NCBI RefSeq assembly: GCF_000277125.1
Contig: NC_016946.1
Location: forward strand, 3,224,001-3,288,000
Direction of reading: 5' to 3'
DNA: 64,000 nt
Source of the DNA: Mycobacterium intracellulare ATCC 13950
GTDB taxonomy: Bacteria; Actinomycetota; Actinomycetes; Mycobacteriales; Mycobacteriaceae
Numbering within the stretch: position 1 is the stretch's first letter; each line of letters begins with the position of its first letter. The position numbers and the translations under genes were made by a program. Positions 35,246 to 42,947 of this stretch are shown piece by piece. Below the pieces are notes generated by a model. It made no database searches. It was not told where the DNA came from and saw only the letters and a program-made list of their open reading frames with translations.

Positions 35246-35455
35246 TTGTGCCCACCTCCGCGCGACAACGGGAGGCGACGCGCGGCCGGCAACAGGAGGC
35301 GACGCGGGGCGACAACGAGAGGCGACGCGCGGCCGGCAACAGGAGGCGGCACGGGGCGACAACGAGAGGCGACGCGGGGCGACAACGAGAGGCGACGCGC
35401 GGGCGACAACGGGCTGCGACGCGCGCCATCACATTTGTCGCTCGGAGGTGGGCAA
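35246..35455 (+). repeat. Inverted-arm repeat element enclosing seven tandem 23-24 bp units
   Basis: The left arm (35246-35269) starts TTGTGCCCACCTCCGCGCGA. The right arm (35435-35455) is its near-perfect inverse (TTGTCGCTCGGAGGTGGGCA). Between and partly overlapping the left arm are seven units starting at 35264, 35288, 35311, 35335, 35358, 35381 and 35405. They alternate GACAAC and GGCAAC, followed by a form of GAGAGGCGACGCG. Units abut without unique spacers. A small dyad (GTCTCCC-GAC-GGAGGGAC) follows at 35467-35485. The related element at 42829-42903 has the same arms but no array. Confidence 0.85.
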
Positions 35456-35533
35456 TTCGTCAGTCTCCCGACGGAGGGACGGGTGTGGCGCGTGAGACGA
35501 AACAGCGCGTGAGACGAACACGCGCCATATACC

Positions 35534-36337
35534 TCAGTGTTTGGGCCCGCCGCGAAATCGGTTGCCGATCCGGATGCCCGGCAGCAGCAGGCTGCGCGGC
35601 GCGAACCGCCCGCCCGTGCTCACCACCTTGGGCACCACGCCGGGCACCACCGTGCGGCGGCCGGACAGCATGCCGCCGATCGCCGCCTCGGCCACGTCGC
35701 GCGGCGAAACCTGAGCGAGCGGAATGCTGAACCGCTCGGCGTTGGCGATCTCCGCCCACTCGGTCGGCACCGGCCCCGGGCACAGGCAGGTCACCGACAC
35801 CCCGGTGTCGTGCAGCTCCTCGTGCACGGCTTCGGAGAACGTCTGCACGAAGGCCTTGGTGGCCGAATAGACGGCCATGTAGGGAACCGGCTGAAAGCCG
35901 GCGATCGAGGCGATGTTCATCACCGCGCCGGCCCCGCGCTCGACCATCCCGGGCAAGGCCGCGTGGGTGAGTTCCATCAGCGCCAGCGCGTTGAGGGTGA
36001 CCTCCTCGCTCTCGCGTTCCACCGGCAATTCGTGGAAGACGCCGCTGGTGCCGAAGCCGGCGCTGTTGCACAGCCCGGCGATCGGCTCCGCGCGCAGCCG
36101 GCTCGCCAGCTTGGCGCGCTCCTGCTCGTCGCTGAGGTCCAGCGGGAGCACCTCGACCGCCACCGAGTACTCCTGGCCGACCTCGTTGGCCAGCTCGTCG
36201 AGGCGTTCGCGGCGCCGCGCCACCAGCAGCAGCGGGAAGCCGCGGCGGGCCAGGCCGCGAGCCAGTTCGGCGCCGATGCCCGAGGAGGCCCCGGTGATGA
36301 CGACGGTGGTCTGGATGTCAGGTTTCGGAAGGCTCAT
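35534..36337 (-). CDS. Short-chain dehydrogenase/reductase, Rv1544-like
   Basis: 267 residues, Rossmann-fold SDR. The cofactor motif TGASSGIG begins near residue 15, followed by ARRRERLDEL, where the arginines favour NADP(H). NSAGFG, the catalytic serine in NIASIAGF and YSATKAF (Y-x-x-x-K) complete the active site. It probably acts on a ketone or long-chain acyl substrate, which cannot be specified. It starts three bases after the stop of the upstream SDR and is likely in the same operon. Confidence 0.88.
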   Translation of the reverse strand: MSLPKPDIQTTVVITGASSGIGAELARGLARRGFPLLLVARRRERLDELANEVGQEYSVAVEVLPLDLSDEQERAKLASRLRAEPIAGLCNSAGFGTSGVFHELPVERESEEVTLNALALMELTHAALPGMVERGAGAVMNIASIAGFQPVPYMAVYSATKAFVQTFSEAVHEELHDTGVSVTCLCPGPVPTEWAEIANAERFSIPLAQVSPRDVAEAAIGGMLSGRRTVVPGVVPKVVSTGGRFAPRSLLLPGIRIGNRFRGGPKH

Positions 36338-36340
36338 GTC

Positions 36341-37381
36341 TCACCAATGTATCCCGCGGGTCGCCCGCACAAACGTTTCGCTTCGTCTATCGAATTCCGT
36401 TGTGTCGCTTGTCGATTGATCACCCTTCGCGGCGCTGGAGTCACCGAACATGGTGAACGCCCGGTTGCGCACCCGGTCCATCACCGCCGGGTTGACCGCA
36501 TCGGCGACGGCGGCGAACTGCCCGAACGGCGAGCTGGCCCGGCGCGGCCGGTGCACGATCGCGTCCGCGATCACCCCGGCCGCCTGCTCGGGCGTCAGCG
36601 CCGGGAACTTGTCGTACAGCGTGGTCGGGCTGATCATCGGCGTGCGCACCAAAGCCATGTGCACGGTGGTGAACTTGACGCCGTCGTTGACGGTCTCGGC
36701 CTGCAGCGAGTCGCACAGGCTGTCCAGCGCGGCCTTGCTGGCGATGTAGGCCCCGAAGCGGGGCGCCCGCGTCTGCACACCCACCGAGGAGACGTTGACG
36801 ATGTGCCCATACCCCCGCTCGCGCATCCCGGGGATGAACTTGAGAATCAGCTGGACCGCGCCCAGGTAGTTCAGCTGCATGGTCCGCTGATAGTCGTGGA
36901 TGCGGTCGTAGGACAGCTCCAGCGATCGGCGAATCGACCGCCCGGCATTGTTGATCAGGACATCGACGCCGCCGAGCTCGTCGAGCACCTGATCGGCCAT
37001 GGCCGCGATGGCGTCCATGTCGGACAGGTCGCAGGGGTAGACGTGGGCGGCCCCGCCGGCACCGCTGATTTCGTCCGCGACCTTCTCGAGGTTTTCCCGG
37101 GTGCGGGCGACCAGCGCCACGGTCCCCCCGGCCTCGGCGATCTTCTTCGCGGCGGCCTCGCCGATGCCCGACGATCCCCCGGTGATCAGGATGGTCTTGT
37201 CGCGGACGGCTTCCTCGAGCGTGCGGCCCTGCACCGCGTCGAGCAGATTCCTCAGATAGAACGGCCGATACCGGCCCGCCGAGTTCGGGGTGTTGACGAG
37301 GTGAGACACCGTCGCCAGCGGCTTTTCCACCAAGCTCCCCAGCGAGCTCTCCACCAAGTTCGTCAAGTCGCCAAGGTTCAT
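36341..37381 (-). CDS. Long SDR, possible fatty acyl-CoA/aldehyde reductase, Rv1543-like
   Basis: 346 residues. An N-terminal extension of about 60 residues precedes the SDR core: TGGSSGIGEAAAKKIAEAGG, INNAGRSIRRS, NVSSVGVQ and the catalytic YIASKAALD. M. tuberculosis Rv1543 is annotated as a possible fatty acyl-CoA reductase, so a wax-ester or lipid role is conceivable. The start is ATG 37381 with AGGAG nine bases upstream; a further upstream frame extension is not supported. It is the first gene of a two-SDR operon, divergent from glbN across 221 bases in which I see no gene. Confidence 0.85.
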   Translation of the reverse strand: MNLGDLTNLVESSLGSLVEKPLATVSHLVNTPNSAGRYRPFYLRNLLDAVQGRTLEEAVRDKTILITGGSSGIGEAAAKKIAEAGGTVALVARTRENLEKVADEISGAGGAAHVYPCDLSDMDAIAAMADQVLDELGGVDVLINNAGRSIRRSLELSYDRIHDYQRTMQLNYLGAVQLILKFIPGMRERGYGHIVNVSSVGVQTRAPRFGAYIASKAALDSLCDSLQAETVNDGVKFTTVHMALVRTPMISPTTLYDKFPALTPEQAAGVIADAIVHRPRRASSPFGQFAAVADAVNPAVMDRVRNRAFTMFGDSSAAKGDQSTSDTTEFDRRSETFVRATRGIHW

Positions 37382-37602
37382 CGGCGTTCGCTCCTGGACA
37401 GTGATGTGACGCGGGTCATACCGCCAACCTAGGTCATCAGGCCCCCGCCCCGATGCGGATTGCACTCATGTGGCCCGCCACGCCCTCTCACGGTCCACCC
37501 ATCACGATCGCCACCGATAGGCAATCCGCTTGTTACACACAGCAATCCGGACGTGATCGCGCACTAACCGACGGGCAACGCCCGGATGTTCCAATCGGCC
37601 TT

Positions 37603-38010
37603 ATGAAAATTCTGGCGCGCTTCCGCAAGCCTGAACCGGGCACCATCTACGACCGGATCGGCGGGCACGAGGCGATCGAGGTCGCCGTCGACGACTTCTA
37701 CGTCCGAGTGCTTGCGGACGACGAACTCGCCGGCTTCTTCGCCGGCACGAACATGAACCGCCTCAAGGGCAAACAGGTCGAGTTCTTCGCCGCGGCGCTG
37801 GGCGGCCCGGAGCCTTACACCGGCGCACCGATGAAGCAGGTGCATCAGGGCCGCGGAATCACCATGCACCACTTCGGTTTGGTGGCCGCGCATCTTGCCG
37901 ATGCGCTGGCAGCCGCCGGGGTGCCGCCCGAGACGGTGACCGAGATCCTCGGTGCGATCGCGCCGTTGGCGCCCGAGATCGCGACGGGCGACGCCAAGGC
38001 GACGGTCTGA
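37603..38010 (+). CDS. glbN: Truncated haemoglobin group I (trHbN)
   Basis: 135 residues. Group I 2-on-2 globin known in M. tuberculosis as a nitric-oxide dioxygenase. The haem-pocket residues fall at the same numbers as in the tuberculosis protein: Tyr33 (B10), Leu54 (E7), Gln58 (E11) and proximal His81 (F8). The N-terminal pre-A segment [13 protein letters not shown], which affects NO turnover in that protein, is retained. The start is ATG 37603, chosen to match this N-terminus over the longer open frame. Unlike in H37Rv, no lprI lipoprotein gene follows; a methyltransferase gene does, 42 bases later. Confidence 0.95.
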   Translation: MKILARFRKPEPGTIYDRIGGHEAIEVAVDDFYVRVLADDELAGFFAGTNMNRLKGKQVEFFAAALGGPEPYTGAPMKQVHQGRGITMHHFGLVAAHLADALAAAGVPPETVTEILGAIAPLAPEIATGDAKATV

Positions 38011-38040
38011 GCGCGCGTGCTATCCGTCTCGAACGGTGCC

Positions 38041-38052
38041 TAGCATGCTGAC
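38041..38052 (+). promoter_or_regulatory. -10 element for the methyltransferase at 38053
   Basis: TAGCAT (38041-38046), six bases, then ATG 38053. It gives this gene its own start of transcription besides possible read-through from glbN. Confidence 0.5.
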
Positions 38053-38811
38053 ATGCGGCGCACATTTGACGACCTGATCGCGGAGGCGGAGGCCGCCCCG
38101 GTCGACGGCTGGGATTTCTCGTGGCTGGACGGCCGGGCGACCGAGGAACGCCCGTCGTGGGGCTACCAGCGCCTGCTGCGGCAACGGTTGGCGAGCGTGT
38201 CGGCCGCGCTGGACATTCACACCGGAGGCGGCGAGGTGCTCGCCGGCGCCGCCCCCTTCCCGCCCACCATGGCGGCCATCGAGACGTGGCCTCCCAACGC
38301 CGCCCTGGCCACGCAACGCCTGCATCCGCTGGGCGCGGTGGTCGTCGCGACGCGGGACGAGCCGCCACTGCCGTTCGCCGATGACGCGTTCGACCTGGTG
38401 ACCACGCGCCATCCGATCTCCGTCTGGTGGACCGAGATCTTTCGGGTGCTCCGCCCCGGCGGCAGCTACTTCGCGCAGCACATCGGCCCCGCCACGATGG
38501 CCGAGTTGGTCGAGTACTTCATCGGGCCCCAACCGGAGAAAGGGACCGAGTTTCACCCCGACGCCGTGCGCGCGCAGGCCGAGGCGGCCGGGCTGCAGAT
38601 CGTCGATCTGCGCATGGAGCGGATGCGCGCGGAGTTCTTCGACATCGGCGCCATCGTCTACTTCCTACGCAAGGTGATCTGGTCGGTGCCCGACTTCACC
38701 GTCCAGCGCTACCGCGACCGGCTGGCCGAACTGCACGAGCGCATCGAGTCCGAGGGGCCGTTCGTCACCGACTCCGTGCGGCTGCTCGTCGAGGCCCGCA
38801 AGCCCAGCTGA
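38053..38811 (+). CDS. Class I SAM-dependent methyltransferase
   Basis: 252 residues. The SAM-binding region is atypical: LDIHTGGGEVLAG replaces the more common D-x-G-x-G-x-G. It is followed by LPFADDAFDLVTTRHPISVWW, EIFRVLRPGGSYFAQHIG and a substrate-recognition part rich in aromatic residues. The post-I block LRPGG identifies the methyltransferase fold. The substrate is unknown. It occupies the place of lprI downstream of glbN. The dispersed 3' repeat begins directly after its stop. Confidence 0.8.
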   Translation: MRRTFDDLIAEAEAAPVDGWDFSWLDGRATEERPSWGYQRLLRQRLASVSAALDIHTGGGEVLAGAAPFPPTMAAIETWPPNAALATQRLHPLGAVVVATRDEPPLPFADDAFDLVTTRHPISVWWTEIFRVLRPGGSYFAQHIGPATMAELVEYFIGPQPEKGTEFHPDAVRAQAEAAGLQIVDLRMERMRAEFFDIGAIVYFLRKVIWSVPDFTVQRYRDRLAELHERIESEGPFVTDSVRLLVEARKPS

Positions 38812-38850
38812 GCGATCGCAAGCGCGGCGAAGCCGGGCGCAGCGGGTCGC
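38812..38850 (+). repeat. Dispersed 3' stem-loop repeat, copy 4
   Basis: A 39-bp element starting at the base after the methyltransferase TGA (GCGATCGCAAGCGCGGCGAA, then GCCGGGCGCAGCGGGTCGC). It is oriented with that gene. The inner part can form CGGC-GAA-GCCG and the outer ends GCGATC/GGTCGC. Confidence 0.8.
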
Positions 38851-38865
38851 GACCATCAGACTGAG

Positions 38866-39792
38866 TCAGCCCTCGTCGCGCAGCACGTCCAGCGCGTGCT
38901 GCAGGTCGGGCGGATAGGGGCTGACGATCTCCATCCGCCGGCCGTCGGCCGGGTGGGCGAACGACAGCGAGCGGGCGTGCAGCCATTGACGTTCCAGCCC
39001 AAGCCTTTTCGCGAGCTTTGGGTCGGCGCCGTAGACCAGGTCTCCGCAGCACGGGTGGTGCAACGCGGAGAAATGCACCCGGATCTGGTGGGTGCGCCCG
39101 GTTTCCAGGTGCACGTCGAGCAGGCTGGCGGCGACGAAGGCCTCCACGGTGTCGTAGTGGGTGAGGCTGTGCCGGCCGTCCTTGGTGATCGCGAACTTCC
39201 ACTCGCCGCCGCGGTGGCGCCCGATCGGCGCGTCGATGGTGCCGCTGGACGGATCCGGGTGTCCCTGCACCAGCGCGTGATAGCGCTTGTCGACGGTGCG
39301 TTGCTTGAACGCCCGCTTGAGCAACGTGTAGGCGCGCTCGGAGAGCGCCACCACCATCACCCCGGAGGTGCCGACGTCGAGGCGATGCACGATGCCCTGC
39401 CGCTCGGGCACGCCGGAGGTGGTGATCCGGTAACCGGCGGCCGCCAGGCCGCCGAGCACCGTCGGCCCGCTCCAGCCCACCGACGCGTGCGCGGCCACCG
39501 CGGCCGGTTTGTCGACCGCGACGATGTCGTCGTCGGAATACAGGATCGTCATGCCCTCGATGTCGACCGGCGTGTTCTGCAACGGCGCCGGCGGCTCGGG
39601 CAGGCGCACCTGCAGCCACGCCCCGCCGGTCAGACGATCGGACTTGCCGGCCTGCACCCCGTCCAGCTCGACGCCGCCGTCTTCGGCCAGCGCCGCCGCC
39701 GCGCTGCGCGACAGCCCCAGCAGGCGGGCCAGCCCGGCGTCGACGCGCATGCCCGCCAGTCCCTCGGGGACCGGCATCGAGCGGTCACTCAC
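38866..39792 (-). CDS. RluA/RluD-family pseudouridine synthase, Rv1540-like
   Basis: 308 residues. An S4-like RNA-binding N-terminus ([21 protein letters not shown]) is followed by the pseudouridine synthase core with the catalytic aspartate in [28 protein letters not shown] and [12 protein letters not shown] are family blocks. The target is probably large-subunit rRNA helix 69 by analogy with RluD, but this is not proven. The start is GTG 39792, overlapping lspA by eight bases, which gives the same length as the tuberculosis homologue. It is translationally coupled to lspA. Confidence 0.9.
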   Translation of the reverse strand: MSDRSMPVPEGLAGMRVDAGLARLLGLSRSAAAALAEDGGVELDGVQAGKSDRLTGGAWLQVRLPEPPAPLQNTPVDIEGMTILYSDDDIVAVDKPAAVAAHASVGWSGPTVLGGLAAAGYRITTSGVPERQGIVHRLDVGTSGVMVVALSERAYTLLKRAFKQRTVDKRYHALVQGHPDPSSGTIDAPIGRHRGGEWKFAITKDGRHSLTHYDTVEAFVAASLLDVHLETGRTHQIRVHFSALHHPCCGDLVYGADPKLAKRLGLERQWLHARSLSFAHPADGRRMEIVSPYPPDLQHALDVLRDEG

Positions 39793-40387
39793 CCGCGCTG
39801 TCCCCGGTGTCGTCGTCCTTGCGACGCCGACCGACCGAGTCGAAGTCGAAGCCGAAGATCGACAGCACCACCAGCAGGATGGCTCCACCGACCACCGAGG
39901 GGTCGGCGACGTTGAACACCGGCCACCAACCGACGGAGAGGAAGTCGACGACGTGGCCGCGCAGCGGTCCGGGGGCCCGGAAGAAGCGGTCGACCAGGTT
40001 GCCCATGGCGCCGCCGAGGATCAACCCCAGACCGACCGCCCACCAGGGGGATACCAGCCGCCGGCCCATCCAGAAGATGCCGACCACCACGCCGGTCGCG
40101 ATCAAGGTCAGCATCCACGTGTATCCGGTGGCCATCGAGAACGCGGCACCCGAATTGCGCACCAGGGTCCAGGTGATCGTGTCGCCGATGATCGGCACCG
40201 GCTGGCCGGGCGGTAACAGCTTGACGGCGAGCACCTTGGTGACGATGTCGAGGGCCAGGACGATGGCCGCGACCGACAGCAGCAGGCGCAGTCGGCGCGG
40301 GGGCCGCTGCGGGTCGGTCGCCGCGGCGTCCTCGGGCTTGTCGGCCGAGGTCACCGGCTCAGTCGATCCGCTTGGTTCTTCAGGCAC
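39785..40387 (-). CDS. lspA: Lipoprotein signal peptidase (signal peptidase II)
   Basis: 200 residues, aspartic membrane protease that removes signal peptides from prolipoproteins. Four transmembrane segments. Catalytic aspartates lie in [10 protein letters not shown] and [21 protein letters not shown] is also conserved. A proline-rich cytoplasmic N-terminal extension of about 35 residues is typical of mycobacteria. The start is GTG 40387, preceded by GGGAG, matching the family length (about 202). It is divergent from ansA with 70 bases between starts. Confidence 0.95.
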   Translation of the reverse strand: MPEEPSGSTEPVTSADKPEDAAATDPQRPPRRLRLLLSVAAIVLALDIVTKVLAVKLLPPGQPVPIIGDTITWTLVRNSGAAFSMATGYTWMLTLIATGVVVGIFWMGRRLVSPWWAVGLGLILGGAMGNLVDRFFRAPGPLRGHVVDFLSVGWWPVFNVADPSVVGGAILLVVLSIFGFDFDSVGRRRKDDDTGDSAGE

Positions 40388-40457
40388 TCTCCCATCATCC
40401 CCTACCGCCCCGCGCGGGCGAGCGACGTCCGCGACGGCGATGCGCAATGATTCGAAC

Positions 40458-41384
40458 ATGGCCCGCCTCACCGTGATCGCCACCGGGGGCACGATATCGA
40501 CCGCCACCGGCGCCGACGGGGTGCACCGGCCGGCCTACGGCGCGGCGGAGCTGACGTCCGGTCTCGACGTCGACGTCGTGGACCTGCTGGCGGTCGACAG
40601 CTCGGAGCTGACGCTGGCCGATTGGGACCGGATCCGCGACGCGGTGACGGCCGCGCTCGACGCCGGCGCCGACGGGGTGGTCGTCCTGCATGGCACCGAC
40701 ACCATGGAGGAAAGCGCCCTGTGGCTCGACCTGACCTACGGCGGTGACGCGCCGATCGTGTTGACCGGCGCCATGCGCAGCGCCGACGCGCCCGACGCGG
40801 ACGGTCCGGCGAACGTGCGCGACGCCCTGGCCGTGGCGGCCAGCCCCGCCGCCCGCGGCCTGGGCGTGGTGATGTGTTTCGCGGGCCGGGTGCTGCAGCC
40901 GCTGGGCATGTACAAGGTGGCCACCGAGGACCTGAGCGGCTTCACCGGCCGGCTGCTGGGCACCGTCGCCGGCGAGGTGGCGTTGACCGGGTCGAAGACG
41001 AGGCCGTACGTGGGCGAGGTGCGGGCGGGCTCGGCGCCGCGGGTGGACATCGTCGCGGCCTACCTGGGCAGTGACGCGGTCGCGCTCGACGCCTGCGTGG
41101 CTGCCGGGGCGCGCGGCGTGGTGCTCGAGGCGCTGGGCTCGGGGAACGCCGGTCCCGCGGTGGTCGACGCGGTGCGCCGGCACTGCGGCGACGGGGTCGT
41201 CGTCGCGGTGTCCACCCGGGTCCCCGGCGGGCGGGTCGGCGCGAGTTACGGCCCCGGCCATGACATGGCGGCGGCCGGGGCGATCATGGTGCCCGGGCTG
41301 CGCCCGGCCCAGGCGCGCGTTTTGCTGATCGCCGCGCTGGCCGCCGGGTTACCGGTCGCCGACGTCATCGGCCGGTGGGGCTGA
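40458..41384 (+). CDS. ansA: L-asparaginase
   Basis: 308 residues. Hydrolyses asparagine to aspartate and ammonia; in M. tuberculosis AnsA provides nitrogen and neutralises acid. The first catalytic threonine is in IATGGTIST, the second in [27 protein letters not shown] and the C-terminal [13 protein letters not shown] are conserved. No signal peptide is visible. The start is ATG 40458; ATG 40440 in frame would add six residues. The 3' end overlaps the convergent polymerase gene by 36 bases. Confidence 0.94.
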   Translation: MARLTVIATGGTISTATGADGVHRPAYGAAELTSGLDVDVVDLLAVDSSELTLADWDRIRDAVTAALDAGADGVVVLHGTDTMEESALWLDLTYGGDAPIVLTGAMRSADAPDADGPANVRDALAVAASPAARGLGVVMCFAGRVLQPLGMYKVATEDLSGFTGRLLGTVAGEVALTGSKTRPYVGEVRAGSAPRVDIVAAYLGSDAVALDACVAAGARGVVLEALGSGNAGPAVVDAVRRHCGDGVVVAVSTRVPGGRVGASYGPGHDMAAAGAIMVPGLRPAQARVLLIAALAAGLPVADVIGRWG

Positions 41385-42749
41385 CGCGGCGTCGGTCTGC
41401 AGATCGCCCACATAGTCCGGCCAGTCCAGCGAATCGACCGGGTTGGCGCGGGCGAGCTCTCCGCTGTCGGCGGGAAACGTGCGGGCCGGGCCCGGCCCGG
41501 AGGTGCGGGTTTCGAACCGCGCGGTCACCACGCCGTGGCCCGCGCCCTGCACCCAGCCGTGCCCGAGCTCGCGGTGTACGACGTCATCGCCCACCCGCCA
41601 CCCAGCCTCTTCCGGCCCCTTGGTGAACATCACCTCGGTCGCGGTTTCGACCGAAGACGAATCCGGTTGCGGCTGCGGCAATTCCAAATCGGGGAACAGC
41701 GACTCCTGGCGCACGTCGCTCAACCCCGAAAACCCCACGCCGAGAAGGCGAATGGGCCCGATCTCGCGCGGATCGAGCAACAGCCGGCGGGCCACGCCGA
41801 CCAGCGCGGCGACCTCGGTGGTGGCGTAGGGCAGCGTCGCGGACCGGGTCAGCGTGCTCATGTCGGACTTCTTCAGCTTGACCGTGACCGTGCGGGCGCC
41901 GCGGCCGTCGCGCACCAGCCGGTGATGGGCGTGCTCGGCGATCGGTTCGATCGCCTCCCGCAGCTGCTCGAGGCTGGTCAGGTCGACGGCGAAGGTCGAT
42001 TCGGAGCTGATCTGTTTGGCCTCGGCGCGCTCGGCGACGGGGCGGTCGTCGACGCCGCGGGCCAGCCGGTGCAGCGCCGGCCCGATCGTCGCGCCCAGGA
42101 TGTTGGCCGCCTCGGCGTCGCTCAGCGCGGCCAGCTCGCCGACGGTCTCGATGCCGAGGCGATGCAGCTTCTCCTCGGCGACCGGACCGATCCCCCACAG
42201 GCGGCGCACCGGCAACCCGCCGAGCAGCGACCGTTCTTCGTCGCGGCGGACGACGCGGATCCCGTCGGGCTTGGCCAGACCGGAGGCGATCTTGGCGATC
42301 TGTTTGCCCGAGCCCGCGCCGACCGAGGCGATCAGCCCGGTCTGGTCGCGGACCCGTCGGCGCAGGTCCTCGCAGAAGGTTTCGACGTCGGCGGCGGACG
42401 CGCCGGCCAGCTGCGCGGGTTCGCCGAATCCCTCGTCGAAGGAGAGCTGCTCGACGACGGGGACGACGGCGCGGATGGTGTCGAACACCCGTCGGCTGGC
42501 CACCCCGTACACCACGCCGCGCGGCGGCAACACCACCGCGCTCACGCCGACCAGCCGGCGGGCCTGATGCATGGGCATGGCCGACCGGGCGCCGAACACC
42601 CGGGCCTCGTAGCTGGCGCCGGCAACCACTCCGCGCCCACCCAAACCGCCGACCAGCACCGGCCGACCGCGCAGGGTCGGCCGGGTGAGCTGCTCGACGG
42701 AAGCGAAGAACGCGTCCATGTCCAGGTGCAGCACCCAACGCGACTCCAC
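41349..42749 (-). CDS. dinX: Y-family DNA polymerase IV (DinX-like)
   Basis: 466 residues. Translesion polymerase: [14 protein letters not shown] (first metal Asp), [10 protein letters not shown] (second acidic pair; the common form is S-I/L-D-E-A/V), and [24 protein letters not shown] motifs follow. The little finger domain spans about 240-350. The C-terminus (about 380-466) continues with an extra domain containing [21 protein letters not shown], as in the mycobacterial DinX branch. No clear beta-clamp motif was identified. The start is GTG 42749. Stop-region overlap with ansA is unusual but occurs in compact mycobacterial genomes. Confidence 0.92.
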   Translation of the reverse strand: MESRWVLHLDMDAFFASVEQLTRPTLRGRPVLVGGLGGRGVVAGASYEARVFGARSAMPMHQARRLVGVSAVVLPPRGVVYGVASRRVFDTIRAVVPVVEQLSFDEGFGEPAQLAGASAADVETFCEDLRRRVRDQTGLIASVGAGSGKQIAKIASGLAKPDGIRVVRRDEERSLLGGLPVRRLWGIGPVAEEKLHRLGIETVGELAALSDAEAANILGATIGPALHRLARGVDDRPVAERAEAKQISSESTFAVDLTSLEQLREAIEPIAEHAHHRLVRDGRGARTVTVKLKKSDMSTLTRSATLPYATTEVAALVGVARRLLLDPREIGPIRLLGVGFSGLSDVRQESLFPDLELPQPQPDSSSVETATEVMFTKGPEEAGWRVGDDVVHRELGHGWVQGAGHGVVTARFETRTSGPGPARTFPADSGELARANPVDSLDWPDYVGDLQTDAASAPPADDVGDR

Positions 42750-42828
42750 AGATTGATGCTAGGGCCCTCCGGACGCGCGCCCGGCTCGCTTGGCCGCCGA
42801 AAGCCGCGTCCGACCATATGGTGTTGTG

Positions 42829-42903
42829 TTGTGCCCGCCTCACAGCGACAGTTGGTCACGCCGACACGCTGCGGTGGCGATTGTCGCTCGGAGGTGGGCA
42901 CAA
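42829..42903 (+). repeat. Inverted-arm repeat element without internal array
   Basis: The left arm at 42829-42850 (TTGTGCCCGCCTCACAGCGA...) and right arm at 42882-42903 (TGTCGCTCGGAGGTGGGCAC...) are imperfect inverses around a 31-bp centre. Same arms as at 35246-35455 and 24001-24020. It lies between ileS and dinX, on the 3' side of ileS. Confidence 0.75.
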
Positions 42904-42927
42904 AACGTGTCGTCTCGCGGAGAGACG
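42902..42927 (-). terminator. Candidate terminator of ileS
   Basis: On the minus strand: CGTCTC (42927-42922), loop TCCGC, GAGACG (42916-42911), five bases, then TTTT (42905-42902). The hairpin is perfect but the T-run is short, and it merges with the inverted-arm repeat. Confidence 0.45.
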
Positions 42928-42947
42928 AAAGTGGCGGATGTGACGGC

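Noticed and set aside
35264..35428. Seven tandem units considered as a CRISPR array
   Set aside because: Units are 23-24 bp and abut directly with no unique spacers, and no cas genes are nearby.
35218..35730. A 170-codon plus-strand frame across the tandem repeat
   Set aside because: Its first half is translated repeat DNA and its second half is antisense to the SDR gene.
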